A stretch of 64,000 bases of DNA from Citrobacter europaeus (lineage in GTDB: Bacteria; Pseudomonadota; Gammaproteobacteria; Enterobacterales; Enterobacteriaceae): contig CP083650.1 of assembly GCA_020099315.1 (NCBI GenBank), forward strand, positions 1,984,001 through 2,048,000, read 5' to 3'. Below the pieces are notes generated by a model. The model had not been told where the DNA came from. It did not search any database and worked only from the letters and a program-made list of their open reading frames with translations. The position numbers were made by a program, and so were the translations under genes. Positions 24,326 through 33,170 of the stretch are shown in pieces. Position 1 is the stretch's first letter. Every line of letters begins with the position of its first letter.

Positions 24326-26071
24326 GTGAAAAAGAAAAACGACATAGATGCGCGCAATTTTACTCCCGTCCGTTTTGCCCTGCTTTGCGTGGCAATATTA
24401 TTGAGTCTTGGATTGCTGCTGGGTCGGGTTGCGTGGCTGCAAATTGTTACGCCGACGAATCTGGTCAAACAGGAAGACATGCGTTCCTTACGTGAGGTGT
24501 CCATCGCTTCGCCACGCGGAATGATTACCGACAGAGAAGGGCGACCGCTGGCAGTTAGCGTTCCGGTTAACGCCGTCTGGGCCGACCCGAAGACGATCGT
24601 TAGCAAGGGTGGTGTTGGCTATAACGAACGCTGGCAAGCGTTAGCAAAGACGCTGCATATTTCGCTCACCACGCTGGCTGAACGCGTTAACAGCAATCCG
24701 GCCGGGCGGTTTATCTACCTGGCGCGTCAAATCTCTCCTCAGCAGGCTGAATGGGTCGATAAACTGGATCTACCGGGGATCAATCTGCGTGAAGAGTCCC
24801 GTCGCTTTTATCCCGCCGGACATGTTGCAGCTAATCTGATTGGTTTCACCAACATTGACGGGCAGGGTATTGAAGGGCTGGAGAAAAGCTTCAATAGCCA
24901 ACTGATGGGCAAACCCGGTTCCCGCCTGGTACGGAAAGACAAATTTGGCCATGTCATCGAAAATATCACCGAAGTGATGCCGGTACCGGCGCATGAATTA
25001 CAGCTCAGCATTGATGAGCGTTTGCAGACGGTTACTGAAGACGCGCTGGATAATGCCGTAACGTGGAATAAGGCGGAATCCGGGGCCGCTGTTCTGGTCA
25101 ATATTGCCACCGGCGAAATACTGTCCATGGCAAGCTTTCCCGACTTCAATCCCAATAACCGTGATGGTGCGGTCCTGGATGATTTTCGTAACCGTGCAAT
25201 TAGCGACACCTTCGAACCCGGCTCAACCGTTAAGCCTCTGGTGATCATGACCGCTCTACAGCAGGGGATTGTGCAACCGGACAGCGTGATTGATACCCAT
25301 CCTTTTAACGTTGATGGACATCGCATCCGCGACGTCGGGTTTTACCCGGAGTTATCCCTAACCGGAATTTTGCAGAAATCCAGCGATACCGGCGTATCAC
25401 ACCTTTCGCTGGCAATGCCGGTACAAAAACTCCTCGATACCTATAAAAGCTTTGGCTTTGGCGATCCAACCGGATTGGGGTTAACCGGGGAAAGTAGCGG
25501 TTTAATGCCTCAACGTCGCTACTGGAGCGATCTTGACCGGGCAACTTTCGCATTTGGTTATGGGTTAATGGTGACGCCGCTCCAGCTGGCGCATGTCTAT
25601 GCCACCATCGGCAGCTTCGGTATTTACCGCCCGCTTTCTATTACGCGTATCGATCCGCCGGTAATAGGTACACGGGTGATGCCGGAGGCGCTGGTTCACC
25701 AGGTTGAACATATGATGGAAAGCGTCGCGCTACCTGGTGGCGGGGGAACCAAGGCTGCAGTCAGAGATTATCGCGTAGCGGTTAAGACCGGAACGGCAAA
25801 GAAAATTGGCGATGATGGCAAATATGTCGATAAATACGTGGCCTATACGGCGGGCGTCGCACCAGCGAGCGACCCGAAATTCGCTCTGGTCGTGGTGATT
25901 AATAACCCGCAAAACGGTGCATATTATGGGGGGGCAGTCTCCGCGCCTGTATTCAGCCAGATTATGGGCGATGTCCTGCGTCTGGAAAACGTCAAACCGG
26001 ACGGCATGCCAGCCGACTCCGATCATCTGCTGGTGATGCACGGCAGTAGCGTATCCTCGCCGTCGATGTAA
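24326..26071 (+). CDS. FtsI-like penicillin-binding protein, second PBP3 (PBP3SAL type)
   Basis: 581-residue class B penicillin-binding protein: short cytoplasmic N-terminus, one membrane helix (about 14-38), pedestal domain, then a transpeptidase with Ser300-T-V-Lys303 (SxxK) and KTGT at 487-490. The middle motif reads SSD (352-354) where E. coli FtsI has SSN. It resembles FtsI throughout but lies far from the dcw cluster, beside rlmA and cspC, exactly where Salmonella encodes PBP3SAL, an alternative septal transpeptidase used at acidic pH inside host cells. E. coli K-12 has no gene here. GTG start behind GGGAGTCCAG. Confidence 0.9.
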   Translation: MKKKNDIDARNFTPVRFALLCVAILLSLGLLLGRVAWLQIVTPTNLVKQEDMRSLREVSIASPRGMITDREGRPLAVSVPVNAVWADPKTIVSKGGVGYNERWQALAKTLHISLTTLAERVNSNPAGRFIYLARQISPQQAEWVDKLDLPGINLREESRRFYPAGHVAANLIGFTNIDGQGIEGLEKSFNSQLMGKPGSRLVRKDKFGHVIENITEVMPVPAHELQLSIDERLQTVTEDALDNAVTWNKAESGAAVLVNIATGEILSMASFPDFNPNNRDGAVLDDFRNRAISDTFEPGSTVKPLVIMTALQQGIVQPDSVIDTHPFNVDGHRIRDVGFYPELSLTGILQKSSDTGVSHLSLAMPVQKLLDTYKSFGFGDPTGLGLTGESSGLMPQRRYWSDLDRATFAFGYGLMVTPLQLAHVYATIGSFGIYRPLSITRIDPPVIGTRVMPEALVHQVEHMMESVALPGGGGTKAAVRDYRVAVKTGTAKKIGDDGKYVDKYVAYTAGVAPASDPKFALVVVINNPQNGAYYGGAVSAPVFSQIMGDVLRLENVKPDGMPADSDHLLVMHGSSVSSPSM

Positions 26072-26134
26072 GTTATTTTCCAGGGGCGCGATTCGCGTTA
26101 CACTTGCGCCCTTAAATCATCAGCCGGAGTTGTC

Positions 26135-26944
26135 ATGTCGTTTTCCTGTCCTCTTTGCCACCAGCCTCTTACACAAGTGAATAACAGTTTTGTCTGCCCG
26201 GAGCGGCATCAGTTTGACGTGGCGAAAGAAGGGTATGTCAACTTACTGCCGGTTCAGCATAAGCGATCGCGCGATCCGGGTGACAGCGCTGAGATGATGC
26301 AGGCGCGACGGGCATTTCTTGATGCCGGACACTATCAGCCGCTGCGTGATGCTATTGTGGATGCGCTCACACAGAGGCAGATTACAGAAGATGCGGCGAT
26401 CCTGGATATTGGTTGTGGGGAAGGGTATTACACCCATGCGTTTGCTGATGCGCTGGCGGGCTGTAAAACTTTTGGTCTTGATGTCGCCAAAGTAGCAATT
26501 AAAGCCGCGGCCCGACGCTATCCGCAGGTGACCTTTTGCGTTGCCTCCAGCCATCGTCTGCCGTTTGCAGATGAGTCAATGGATGCCATCATCAGGATCT
26601 ACGCGCCCTGTAAAGCGCAAGAGTTGGCCCGCGTGGTAAAACCGGGTGGATGGGTAATTACCGCCACGCCGGGTCCGCGTCATTTGATGGAGCTGAAAGG
26701 GCTGATTTATGATGAGGTGCGGTTGCATGCGCCACACGCAGAGCAACTGGACGGTTTTGTGCTGCAACAGAGTATTGCGCTGGGGTATCAGATGCAGCTT
26801 CAGGGCAGCGAGGCCGTTGCGTTATTGCAAATGACGCCGTTCGCCTGGCGGGCAAAGCCGGAAGTGTGGGAAACGCTAGCGGGTAAAACGAAGTTTGACT
26901 GCCAGACTGACTTTAGTATTCATATCTGGCAGCGCCTGAATTAA
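26135..26944 (+). CDS. rlmA: 23S rRNA (guanine-N1-745) methyltransferase RlmA
   Basis: 269 residues. An N-terminal zinc finger (CPLCHQ...FVCPERHQF) is followed by an SAM-dependent methyltransferase fold (ILDIGCGEGYYTHAFADAL) and RIYAPCKAQELARVVKPGGW. It methylates G745 of 23S rRNA. It is convergent with mntP and overlaps its stop by four bases. Confidence 0.96.
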   Translation: MSFSCPLCHQPLTQVNNSFVCPERHQFDVAKEGYVNLLPVQHKRSRDPGDSAEMMQARRAFLDAGHYQPLRDAIVDALTQRQITEDAAILDIGCGEGYYTHAFADALAGCKTFGLDVAKVAIKAAARRYPQVTFCVASSHRLPFADESMDAIIRIYAPCKAQELARVVKPGGWVITATPGPRHLMELKGLIYDEVRLHAPHAEQLDGFVLQQSIALGYQMQLQGSEAVALLQMTPFAWRAKPEVWETLAGKTKFDCQTDFSIHIWQRLN

Positions 26945-27507
26945 CCGTGGAAGTGTGCCCAGAGGATCTGGGCGCCGATACCAATCAGTACCACCCCGCC
27001 TAAAATTTCAGCACGCTTACCCAGCATCGGGCCTATGAAACGACCGATCATCATGCCAAGCGTGGACATAATCAACGTGGCGCAGCCGATGGCCAGCGCA
27101 GTGGCAATAATGTTGACCTGCAGAAAAGCCAGGCCCACCCCGACTGCCATCGCGTCGAGACTGGTCGCAATGGCAGTGGTGACCAGCAGCCAGAAACCGT
27201 GACGGCGCTGCGGCTCTTCATCTTCATCATCGTTGTCACGAAAGCCTTCGATTATCATTCGCCCGCCTAAAAAGATCAGCAGAATGAAGGCGATCCAGTG
27301 GTTCCACTCCAGCACGAATTTGCTGGCCAGCATCCCCATGCCCCAGCCAATCAGCGGCGTAAGCGTTTCAACTGCGCCGAATATAAGGCCAGTCCGCAGT
27401 GCTTCAGAAAATTTAGGTTTATGCAGGGTGGCGCCTTTGCCAATTGATGCAGCGAAAGCATCCATCGACATGCCGAAAGCGAGAAGAACAGTAGCGGTGA
27501 GATTCAT
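26941..27507 (-). CDS. mntP: Manganese exporter MntP
   Basis: 188 residues from MNLTATVLLAFGMSMDAFAAS, full length, six membrane helices with the two DUF204 repeats (SMDAFAASIGKG and TSLDAMAVGVGL) whose aspartates carry Mn. Pumps Mn(II) out of the cytoplasm. The start is set by E. coli length and by AGGACG upstream; an upstream frame would run into the riboswitch. Controlled by the leader riboswitch and MntR boxes listed separately. Confidence 0.96.
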   Translation of the reverse strand: MNLTATVLLAFGMSMDAFAASIGKGATLHKPKFSEALRTGLIFGAVETLTPLIGWGMGMLASKFVLEWNHWIAFILLIFLGGRMIIEGFRDNDDEDEEPQRRHGFWLLVTTAIATSLDAMAVGVGLAFLQVNIIATALAIGCATLIMSTLGMMIGRFIGPMLGKRAEILGGVVLIGIGAQILWAHFHG

Positions 27508-27524
27508 AACAGCGTCCTGACCGG

Positions 27525-27752
27525 GGTATCCATAAAACACATCACTGCCCCCAGTAACCATGCATACAGGCCGGAATCACTGTGAATACAGCGCCATTCA
27601 GATATGCAATGCAGTTGATGTGCCTATGGTCTCGCCTGACGGAACCTGTAAGTTCAGTCCGTACGCGCCACGTTTTTCAACGAGTATGTTGACACGTACA
27701 TTTCCGGAGTCTGGAAATCGGCTACTCCCCAACGACGGGCGCAACCTTAACA
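27525..27752 (-). ncRNA. yybP-ykoY manganese riboswitch in the mntP leader
   Basis: The minus strand reads GGTTGCGCCCGTCGTTGGGG then AGTAGCCGATTTCC..., and further down GACCATAGGCACATCAACTGCA, matching the conserved segments of the E. coli mntP leader riboswitch. Mn(II) binding raises mntP expression. It ends about 20 bases before the start codon. Edges are approximate. Confidence 0.85.
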
Positions 27753-27803
27753 TATATTGAGAATATAAAACAAGAAATGGAGAAATAATATTTGACTTCT
27801 AAT

Positions 27804-27818
27804 TGAAAACGATTTTCA
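27804..27818 (-). promoter_or_regulatory. Fur-like box upstream of the mntP leader
   Basis: TGAAAAC-G-ATTTTCA, a near-perfect palindrome close to the Fur 7-1-7 core TGATAATGATTATCA. It lies between the riboswitch and the MntR boxes. Prediction from sequence only. Confidence 0.5.
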
Positions 27819-27870
27819 TTTAGATTTATTGATCAATAAAACGTTAAAACAAATAACATTATGAGCGGTG

Positions 27871-27892
27871 TAATATAGCCTTGGCTATGTTT
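27871..27892. promoter_or_regulatory. MntR box 1 upstream of mntP
   Basis: TAATATAGCCTTGGCTATGTTT, a palindrome (ATAGCC-TT-GGCTAT) matching the MntR operator type AAACATAGCNNNGGCTATGTTT. MntR with Mn activates mntP in E. coli. Confidence 0.75.
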
Positions 27893-27913
27893 GTTTTTAA
27901 GTTGATATATAAA

Positions 27914-27935
27914 AAACATAGTTCAGGCTATATTT
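27914..27935. promoter_or_regulatory. MntR box 2 upstream of mntP
   Basis: AAACATAGTTCAGGCTATATTT, a second MntR-type palindrome, 43 bases (about four helical turns) from box 1. It ends five bases before the yobD stop. Confidence 0.7.
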
Positions 27936-27940
27936 GTAAC

Positions 27941-28399
27941 TTACTGATTTGAAATTAAAAGTTTATATATTCTCTCGAGATCGTCTATATTTCGTACGCG
28001 AATCAGCAATCGTCTATGTTCTAATTGCATCACTAATACACCGTCTTCAGATAAATTCATCTCTTTAATGCGGTTATATTCAATCCAGACGTTGGCGAAG
28101 AAAAAACCTTTCTGCTTGAAGATGATTTTGGGTGTACGGATCCAGAACAGATACAACCCCATCAATACCAGAGCACATAATAACCATGTGGTAAATTGCG
28201 CGCCATGGCTGGTGACGTTGTTGTAGATAAGAATAGCTACCAAGCCAAGGAAGATAACGCTGTCGACTCTGCTACGGGGAAGCAGGGCGACAGTCAGCAG
28301 AGTGGGGCCATTACGGCGGGGCATGATGAACTGATCGTAAATGGCATACGCCAGCAGCGAAAAGATAAATAGAACCAGCACCAGGTCCGTGATAGTCAT
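27941..28399 (-). CDS. yobD: YobD, UPF0266 membrane protein
   Basis: 152 residues, the same length as E. coli YobD. Three hydrophobic helices (about 3-20, 45-62, 66-86) and a soluble C-terminal part with WIEYNRIKEMNLSEDGVLVM. Function unknown. It follows manZ on the same strand, after the manZ terminator. Confidence 0.93.
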   Translation of the reverse strand: MTITDLVLVLFIFSLLAYAIYDQFIMPRRNGPTLLTVALLPRSRVDSVIFLGLVAILIYNNVTSHGAQFTTWLLCALVLMGLYLFWIRTPKIIFKQKGFFFANVWIEYNRIKEMNLSEDGVLVMQLEHRRLLIRVRNIDDLERIYKLLISNQ

Positions 28400-28421
28400 G
28401 AATCCTCAACCCTCTAAATAG

Positions 28422-28445
28422 AAAAACCGGGGGCAAGCCCCCGGC
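28422..28445 (-). terminator. Terminator downstream of manZ
   Basis: On the minus strand CCGGGGGC-TT-GCCCCCGG followed by TTTTTC, just after the manZ stop. Partial read-through to yobD is possible. Confidence 0.85.
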
Positions 28446-28459
28446 GATGTACAACAGTC

Positions 28460-29311
28460 TTACAGGCCGAGCAGTCCAACAGCGTAGCCCGCGATACCGA
28501 TGACGAAGAAGCCAACGATGATCCACAGCGGGTTCACTTTCTTACGCAGCAGCCACATACAGGCGAATGTCAGCAGCAGAGGAACCAGACCCGGCATCAG
28601 CTGGTCAAGGATAGTCTGCACGGTGGTGACGCGAGTCTGACCATCCTGGCCGGTAATAGTGGAAACCACCAGCGGGATGTTTACGTGCGTCCACTTGTTA
28701 ACCAATGCCCCCATGACAAACAGGCCGAGGATTGACGCCCCCTCAGTCAGTTTCTGCAGGAAGCCGCCGCCCATATCTTTTACGATATCGACACCTTTAC
28801 GGTAGCCATATGCCACACCGTAATAACGGGTTGCCAGACGTACCAGGTTAAACAGGATGAAGAACAGCAAAGGCCCAAGCAGACTGCCGCTCATCGCGAT
28901 ACCTGCCCCGAGCGCGGCGAATACCGGACGAACGGTACCCCAGAAGATCGGGTCACCCACGCCTGCCAGCGGCCCCATCAGACCAACTTTGATACCGTTG
29001 ATGGCACCATCGTCAATCTCTGCGCCGTTTGCACGCTGTTCTTCCATCGCCAGCGTAACGCCCAGTACTGGAGCGGCTACGTACGGATGGGTGTTAAAGA
29101 ATTCCAGGTGACGCTTAATAGCCTGCTTACGTGCGTCGTTGTTTTCCGGGTACAAGCGGCGGATAGCCGGCACCATGGAGAAACAGAAACCCAGCGCCTG
29201 CATACGTTCGAAGTTCCATGAACCCTGAAACAGGTTAGAACGAATGAACACGCCACGAATGTCACTCGGAGTGAGTTTTTTCTCGGTGGTAGTTTTAGTC
29301 ATATCAACCAT
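28460..29311 (-). CDS. manZ: Mannose PTS membrane subunit IID (ManZ)
   Basis: 283 residues from MVDMTKTTTEKK. Class ManD protein with the conserved NFERMQALGFCFSMVPAI and GPLAGVGDPIFWGTVRP stretches and a C-terminal membrane helix. Together with ManY it forms the mannose/glucose channel of the phosphotransferase system and in E. coli helps lambda DNA cross the inner membrane. The ATG behind AGGTGAG is chosen over a GTG nine bases upstream. Last gene of manXYZ. Confidence 0.97.
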   Translation of the reverse strand: MVDMTKTTTEKKLTPSDIRGVFIRSNLFQGSWNFERMQALGFCFSMVPAIRRLYPENNDARKQAIKRHLEFFNTHPYVAAPVLGVTLAMEEQRANGAEIDDGAINGIKVGLMGPLAGVGDPIFWGTVRPVFAALGAGIAMSGSLLGPLLFFILFNLVRLATRYYGVAYGYRKGVDIVKDMGGGFLQKLTEGASILGLFVMGALVNKWTHVNIPLVVSTITGQDGQTRVTTVQTILDQLMPGLVPLLLTFACMWLLRKKVNPLWIIVGFFVIGIAGYAVGLLGL

Positions 29312-29323
29312 TTCGCTCACCTG

Positions 29324-30124
29324 CTAGTCCAGTTCGTTATCGAGATCGTTATTGCCAGCCGCAGCAGCAGGTGCACCGGCTACACGGTTATATTTCGGGC
29401 TCAGCTGAATGTAGAGGATCGCCATTACTGCGCCAATCACACCCAGAGCAACCAGGTTGAAGTTAGTAAATGCCGCGGTGACGAAGCCAAGGTAGAAGAA
29501 TGGCATCAGGTAGCCTGCGCGCATCATGTTGATGACCATCGCATAACCGACCACGACGATCATACCGCCTGCGATGTTCAGACCACCGGTCACAACTTCC
29601 GGAATGGCGTTAAGCATGCTTTGAACTTCACTGGTACCAACAGAAATCGCCACGATTACCGCCGGAATAGCGATACGCATAGCCTGCAGGAACAGGGAGG
29701 ACACGTGCAGCCAGGAGAGCGCCGTCAGGTTACCGTTTTCTGCCGCCTTATCCGCCGCGTGCTGGAATGCTACGGTGATAGTACGAACGATGATGGTCAG
29801 TACCTGGCCTGCTGCTGCCAGCGGGATAGCCAGCGCGATACCGGCACCGATACTTTGGTGACCCGCGATAACCAGAACGGTAGAGATAATTGAGGCCAGT
29901 GCGGCATCAGGCGCAACCGCAGCACCGATGTTCATCCAACCCAGGGCGATCATTTCCAGGGTACCACCGATGATGATACCGGTTTTCATATCCCCGAGAA
30001 CGGCGCCAATCAGCGTACAGGCCACCAACGGACGGTGGAACTGAAATTCATCGAGTACCGACTCCATACCCGCGATACATGCGACGATGAACACCAGCAC
30101 AATCTGAAGAGTGGTAATCTCCAT
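29324..30124 (-). CDS. manY: Mannose PTS membrane subunit IIC (ManY)
   Basis: 266 residues, highly hydrophobic, PTS EIIC of the mannose-sorbose family (GDMKTGIIIGGTLEMIALGWMNIGAAVAPDAALASIIS). Forms the sugar-transporting membrane complex with ManZ. Ends DLDNELD. It lies 58 bases after manX and 12 bases before manZ in one operon. Confidence 0.97.
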   Translation of the reverse strand: MEITTLQIVLVFIVACIAGMESVLDEFQFHRPLVACTLIGAVLGDMKTGIIIGGTLEMIALGWMNIGAAVAPDAALASIISTVLVIAGHQSIGAGIALAIPLAAAGQVLTIIVRTITVAFQHAADKAAENGNLTALSWLHVSSLFLQAMRIAIPAVIVAISVGTSEVQSMLNAIPEVVTGGLNIAGGMIVVVGYAMVINMMRAGYLMPFFYLGFVTAAFTNFNLVALGVIGAVMAILYIQLSPKYNRVAGAPAAAAGNNDLDNELD

Positions 30125-30182
30125 TGTACTTCTCCTATTGCTATACAGACTTAAGTGTGAAAACTAAGTAAATGCCAGGGAG

Positions 30183-31145
30183 TTATTTCGCCTTGGCAAT
30201 CAAATCCATCATTTTCAGTTTCTGATCGGTAGAAACTTTACGCGCTTCGAGCTCAATACCGCGTTCATTGAGTTTCTTGAAGGCTTCGATGTCTTTTTCA
30301 TCGACAGAAATTGCGTTGTTTACCTGCGTTTTACCCTGACGGAAAGCCATACCGCCAATGTTTACAGAGGTAATTTTCACACCACCTTCAACGATACGTT
30401 CTACGTCGGTAGGGTTGGTGAACAACAGCATCACACGCTCACCTGCATATTTCGGGTTGTTATAGACGCGGATCATTTTTGCGACATCAACCACATGCGC
30501 TGTCACACCCGGAGGTGCTACCTGAGTCAGCAGCGTTTTACGCACGGTATCGGCGGCAACTTCATCACTGACGACGATAATGCGTGTTACGTTGGTTTCT
30601 TTGGTCCAGCGAGTTGCCACCTGACCATGGATTAAGCGGTCATCAATACGCGCCAGGCCGATCTGCATATAATCGTTCGGACCCATCGGTTTCGCGGGGG
30701 CTGCTGCTTTAGGTGCTGCGACTGGGGCAGGAGCGGCTTTTTCCACCGGTTTCGCTTTCAGCGCTTTCACGCCTTCGCTACCGGTTTCAACGGCCAGTGC
30801 CACTAATTCATCGAAGCTCGGGTTGTCATCACGCGCCATGAAGGTTTCAACCAGCATGGGAATGTTCACACCGGCGATAACTTCGTAATGCTCTTTATCG
30901 ACGACAATGCGGCTCGCAGCGTTAAACGGGCTGCCTCCCCATGTGTCAACGAGAAACAGCACGCCTTTACTGGTATCGAGTTTTGCTAACTGAGCGTTGT
31001 ACTTTTCAATCAGCGTTTCGGCATTTTCGCCTGGAACGAAATCGATCCAGCCGACGTTTTCCTGCTCGCCTAACAGCATTTCTGCCGTCTTAAGTAACTG
31101 CTCTGCAGCCCAACCATGTGTGCCTATTACAATAGCAATGGTCAC
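30183..31145 (-). CDS. manX: Mannose PTS cytoplasmic subunit IIAB (ManX)
   Basis: 320 residues. The IIA domain has the phosphorylated His10 (IVIGTHGWAA), an Ala/Pro linker spans about 133-153, and the IIB domain has His173 (RIDDRLIHGQVATRW). It passes phosphate from HPr to the incoming sugar. The transcript is a known target of the sRNA SgrS in E. coli. First gene of manXYZ. Confidence 0.98.
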   Translation of the reverse strand: MTIAIVIGTHGWAAEQLLKTAEMLLGEQENVGWIDFVPGENAETLIEKYNAQLAKLDTSKGVLFLVDTWGGSPFNAASRIVVDKEHYEVIAGVNIPMLVETFMARDDNPSFDELVALAVETGSEGVKALKAKPVEKAAPAPVAAPKAAAPAKPMGPNDYMQIGLARIDDRLIHGQVATRWTKETNVTRIIVVSDEVAADTVRKTLLTQVAPPGVTAHVVDVAKMIRVYNNPKYAGERVMLLFTNPTDVERIVEGGVKITSVNIGGMAFRQGKTQVNNAISVDEKDIEAFKKLNERGIELEARKVSTDQKLKMMDLIAKAK

Positions 31146-31604
31146 TTGCTACCTCCTTTATTATCGTTAACACATCAACGTGAAGATGTATTTGAATCGT
31201 CGTCCGCAATCGAATCGATTCAGATAAGGGTTACAAAGAAAAACCTATGATTTTCGTGAATTATTTTAGATATCGAAAAAAATATTTTATGTGATGAAGA
31301 TCCGTAATTTAACTTCCGATGAAAAGAAATTTCGAAGGGTAAAATATCTCCGAAACAACTTATTGCAAAGGAAGGTAAATCTTTGCTAAAAACCGGTTGT
31401 CTCTGTTATGTTTAGCATCTGTTTAATTACTCAGGAGTATAGGGCAGTAGCCCACCATATGGATCGTCACCGACGTCATTTCACCTTCAGGCCGTATCAA
31501 GCCTGTCAGATTGGCACTTTTTGCCACAAATTTTCTCTGCATATCGCTTTAACGCCTGAGATCCTCAGCGCGCAGTTTGGTCATTCCTTAAGCAGGAGCT
31601 TGTC
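31146..31604. other. manX-yoaE divergent regulatory gap
   Basis: About 460 bases between divergent genes. The AT-rich left part (31,200-31,330) should hold manXYZ promoter and CRP/Mlc control; TATGTGATGAAGATCC (about 31,290) is a half-matching CRP site. An open frame at 31,408-31,617 has no good ribosome site and is not called. Confidence 0.5.
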
Positions 31605-33164
31605 ATGGAATTATTAATGGACCCGCAGATTTGGGTGGGTTTGCTCACGCTTGTCGTTCTCGAAATTGTTCTGGGTATTGATAACCTGGTCTTCATTGCG
31701 ATCCTGGCTGATAAGCTGCCGCCGAAACAGCGAGATAAAGCGCGTTTAATCGGTTTGTCACTGGCACTGATTATGCGTCTGGGCTTGTTGTCCGTGATTT
31801 CGTGGATGGTGACGCTGACAAAGCCGCTGTTTACGGTAATGGACTATGCGTTCTCGGGGCGCGATCTGATTATGCTGCTGGGGGGTATCTTCCTCTTGTT
31901 CAAGGCTACGACAGAGCTGCATGAGCGGCTGGAAAACCGTGAACATGATACCGGGCAGACGAAAGGGTATGCGAGCTTTTGGGTTGTCGTCACGCAGATT
32001 GTCATCCTCGATGCCGTGTTCTCGCTGGATGCGGTGATTACGGCGGTCGGTATGGTCAACCATCTGCCAGTGATGATGGCGGCAGTAGTGATTGCCATGG
32101 CCGTGATGCTGTTGGCCTCTAAGCCGCTGACCCGATTTGTGAACCAACACCCGACGGTGGTGGTGCTGTGTTTGAGCTTCCTGTTGATGATCGGTCTGAG
32201 CCTGGTTGCCGAAGGGTTTGGCTTCCACATTCCGAAAGGCTATCTGTACGCGGCGATTGGTTTCTCGATCATCATTGAGCTGTTTAACCAGATTGCCCGT
32301 CGTAACTTTATTCGTCACCAGTCAACGCTGCCATTGCGTGCGCGTACTGCCGATGCCATCCTGCGTCTGATGGGCGGTAAACGCCAGGCCAGCGCGCAGA
32401 TGGAATCCGACAACCCGGTGCCGGTTCCCGTTTCGGAAGGCGCATTTGTGGAAGAAGAACGCTATATGATCAACGGCGTCCTCTCTCTGGCGTCGCGTTC
32501 ATTACGTGGCATTATGACGCCGCGGGGTGAAATTAGCTGGGTTGATGCCGACCTGAGCGTGGCGGAAATTCGCGAGCAGTTGCTTTCTTCACCTCACAGC
32601 CTGTTCCCGGTATGTCGCGGCGAACTGGACGAAATCATCGGTATTGTGCGTGCTAAAGAGCTGCTGGTGGCGCTGGAAGACGGTGTAGATGTGGCGGCGA
32701 TTGCCTCTGCGTCTCCGGCTATCGTTGTCCCGGAAACGCTGGATCCAATCAATCTGTTAGGCGTTCTGCGCCGTGCCCGCGGCAGCTTTGTCATCGTCAC
32801 TAACGAATTTGGTGTCGTGCAGGGGTTGGTTACCCCACTGGACGTGTTAGAAGCTATCGCCGGTGAGTTCCCGGATGCCGATGAAACCCCTGAAATTATT
32901 GCTGATGCAGGCGGTTGGTTGGTGAAAGGCGGTACCGATCTGCATGCGTTGCAGCAGGCGCTGGACGTAGATACGTTAGTGAATGAAGATGAAGACATCG
33001 CCACGGTGGCAGGTTTAGTCATTGCGGCTAACGGTCATATTCCACGCGTCGGCGATGTTATCGAGGTTGCGCCGCTGAGCATTACGATTGTCGAAGCGAA
33101 TGACTATCGTGTGGATTTGGTTCGCATTGTTAAAGAACAACCCGCTCACGACGAAGACGAGTAA
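31605..33164 (+). CDS. yoaE: YoaE, TerC-family membrane protein with CBS and CorC domains
   Basis: 519 residues. N-terminal TerC domain of seven helices (EIVLGIDNLVFIAILADKLP and FSLDAVITAVGM carry the metal-type aspartates), then two CBS domains (about 300-430) and a C-terminal transporter-associated (CorC/HlyC) domain. TerC relatives are linked to metal handling during protein export; YoaE itself is not assigned a function. AGCAGGAGCTTGTC precedes ATG. Confidence 0.94.
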   Translation: MELLMDPQIWVGLLTLVVLEIVLGIDNLVFIAILADKLPPKQRDKARLIGLSLALIMRLGLLSVISWMVTLTKPLFTVMDYAFSGRDLIMLLGGIFLLFKATTELHERLENREHDTGQTKGYASFWVVVTQIVILDAVFSLDAVITAVGMVNHLPVMMAAVVIAMAVMLLASKPLTRFVNQHPTVVVLCLSFLLMIGLSLVAEGFGFHIPKGYLYAAIGFSIIIELFNQIARRNFIRHQSTLPLRARTADAILRLMGGKRQASAQMESDNPVPVPVSEGAFVEEERYMINGVLSLASRSLRGIMTPRGEISWVDADLSVAEIREQLLSSPHSLFPVCRGELDEIIGIVRAKELLVALEDGVDVAAIASASPAIVVPETLDPINLLGVLRRARGSFVIVTNEFGVVQGLVTPLDVLEAIAGEFPDADETPEIIADAGGWLVKGGTDLHALQQALDVDTLVNEDEDIATVAGLVIAANGHIPRVGDVIEVAPLSITIVEANDYRVDLVRIVKEQPAHDEDE

Positions 33165-33170
33165 TCGGGT

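Noticed and set aside
31408..31617. 69-codon frame between manX and yoaE
   Set aside because: No good ribosome site and it runs into the yoaE start region; product unrecognised. Treated as regulatory gap.
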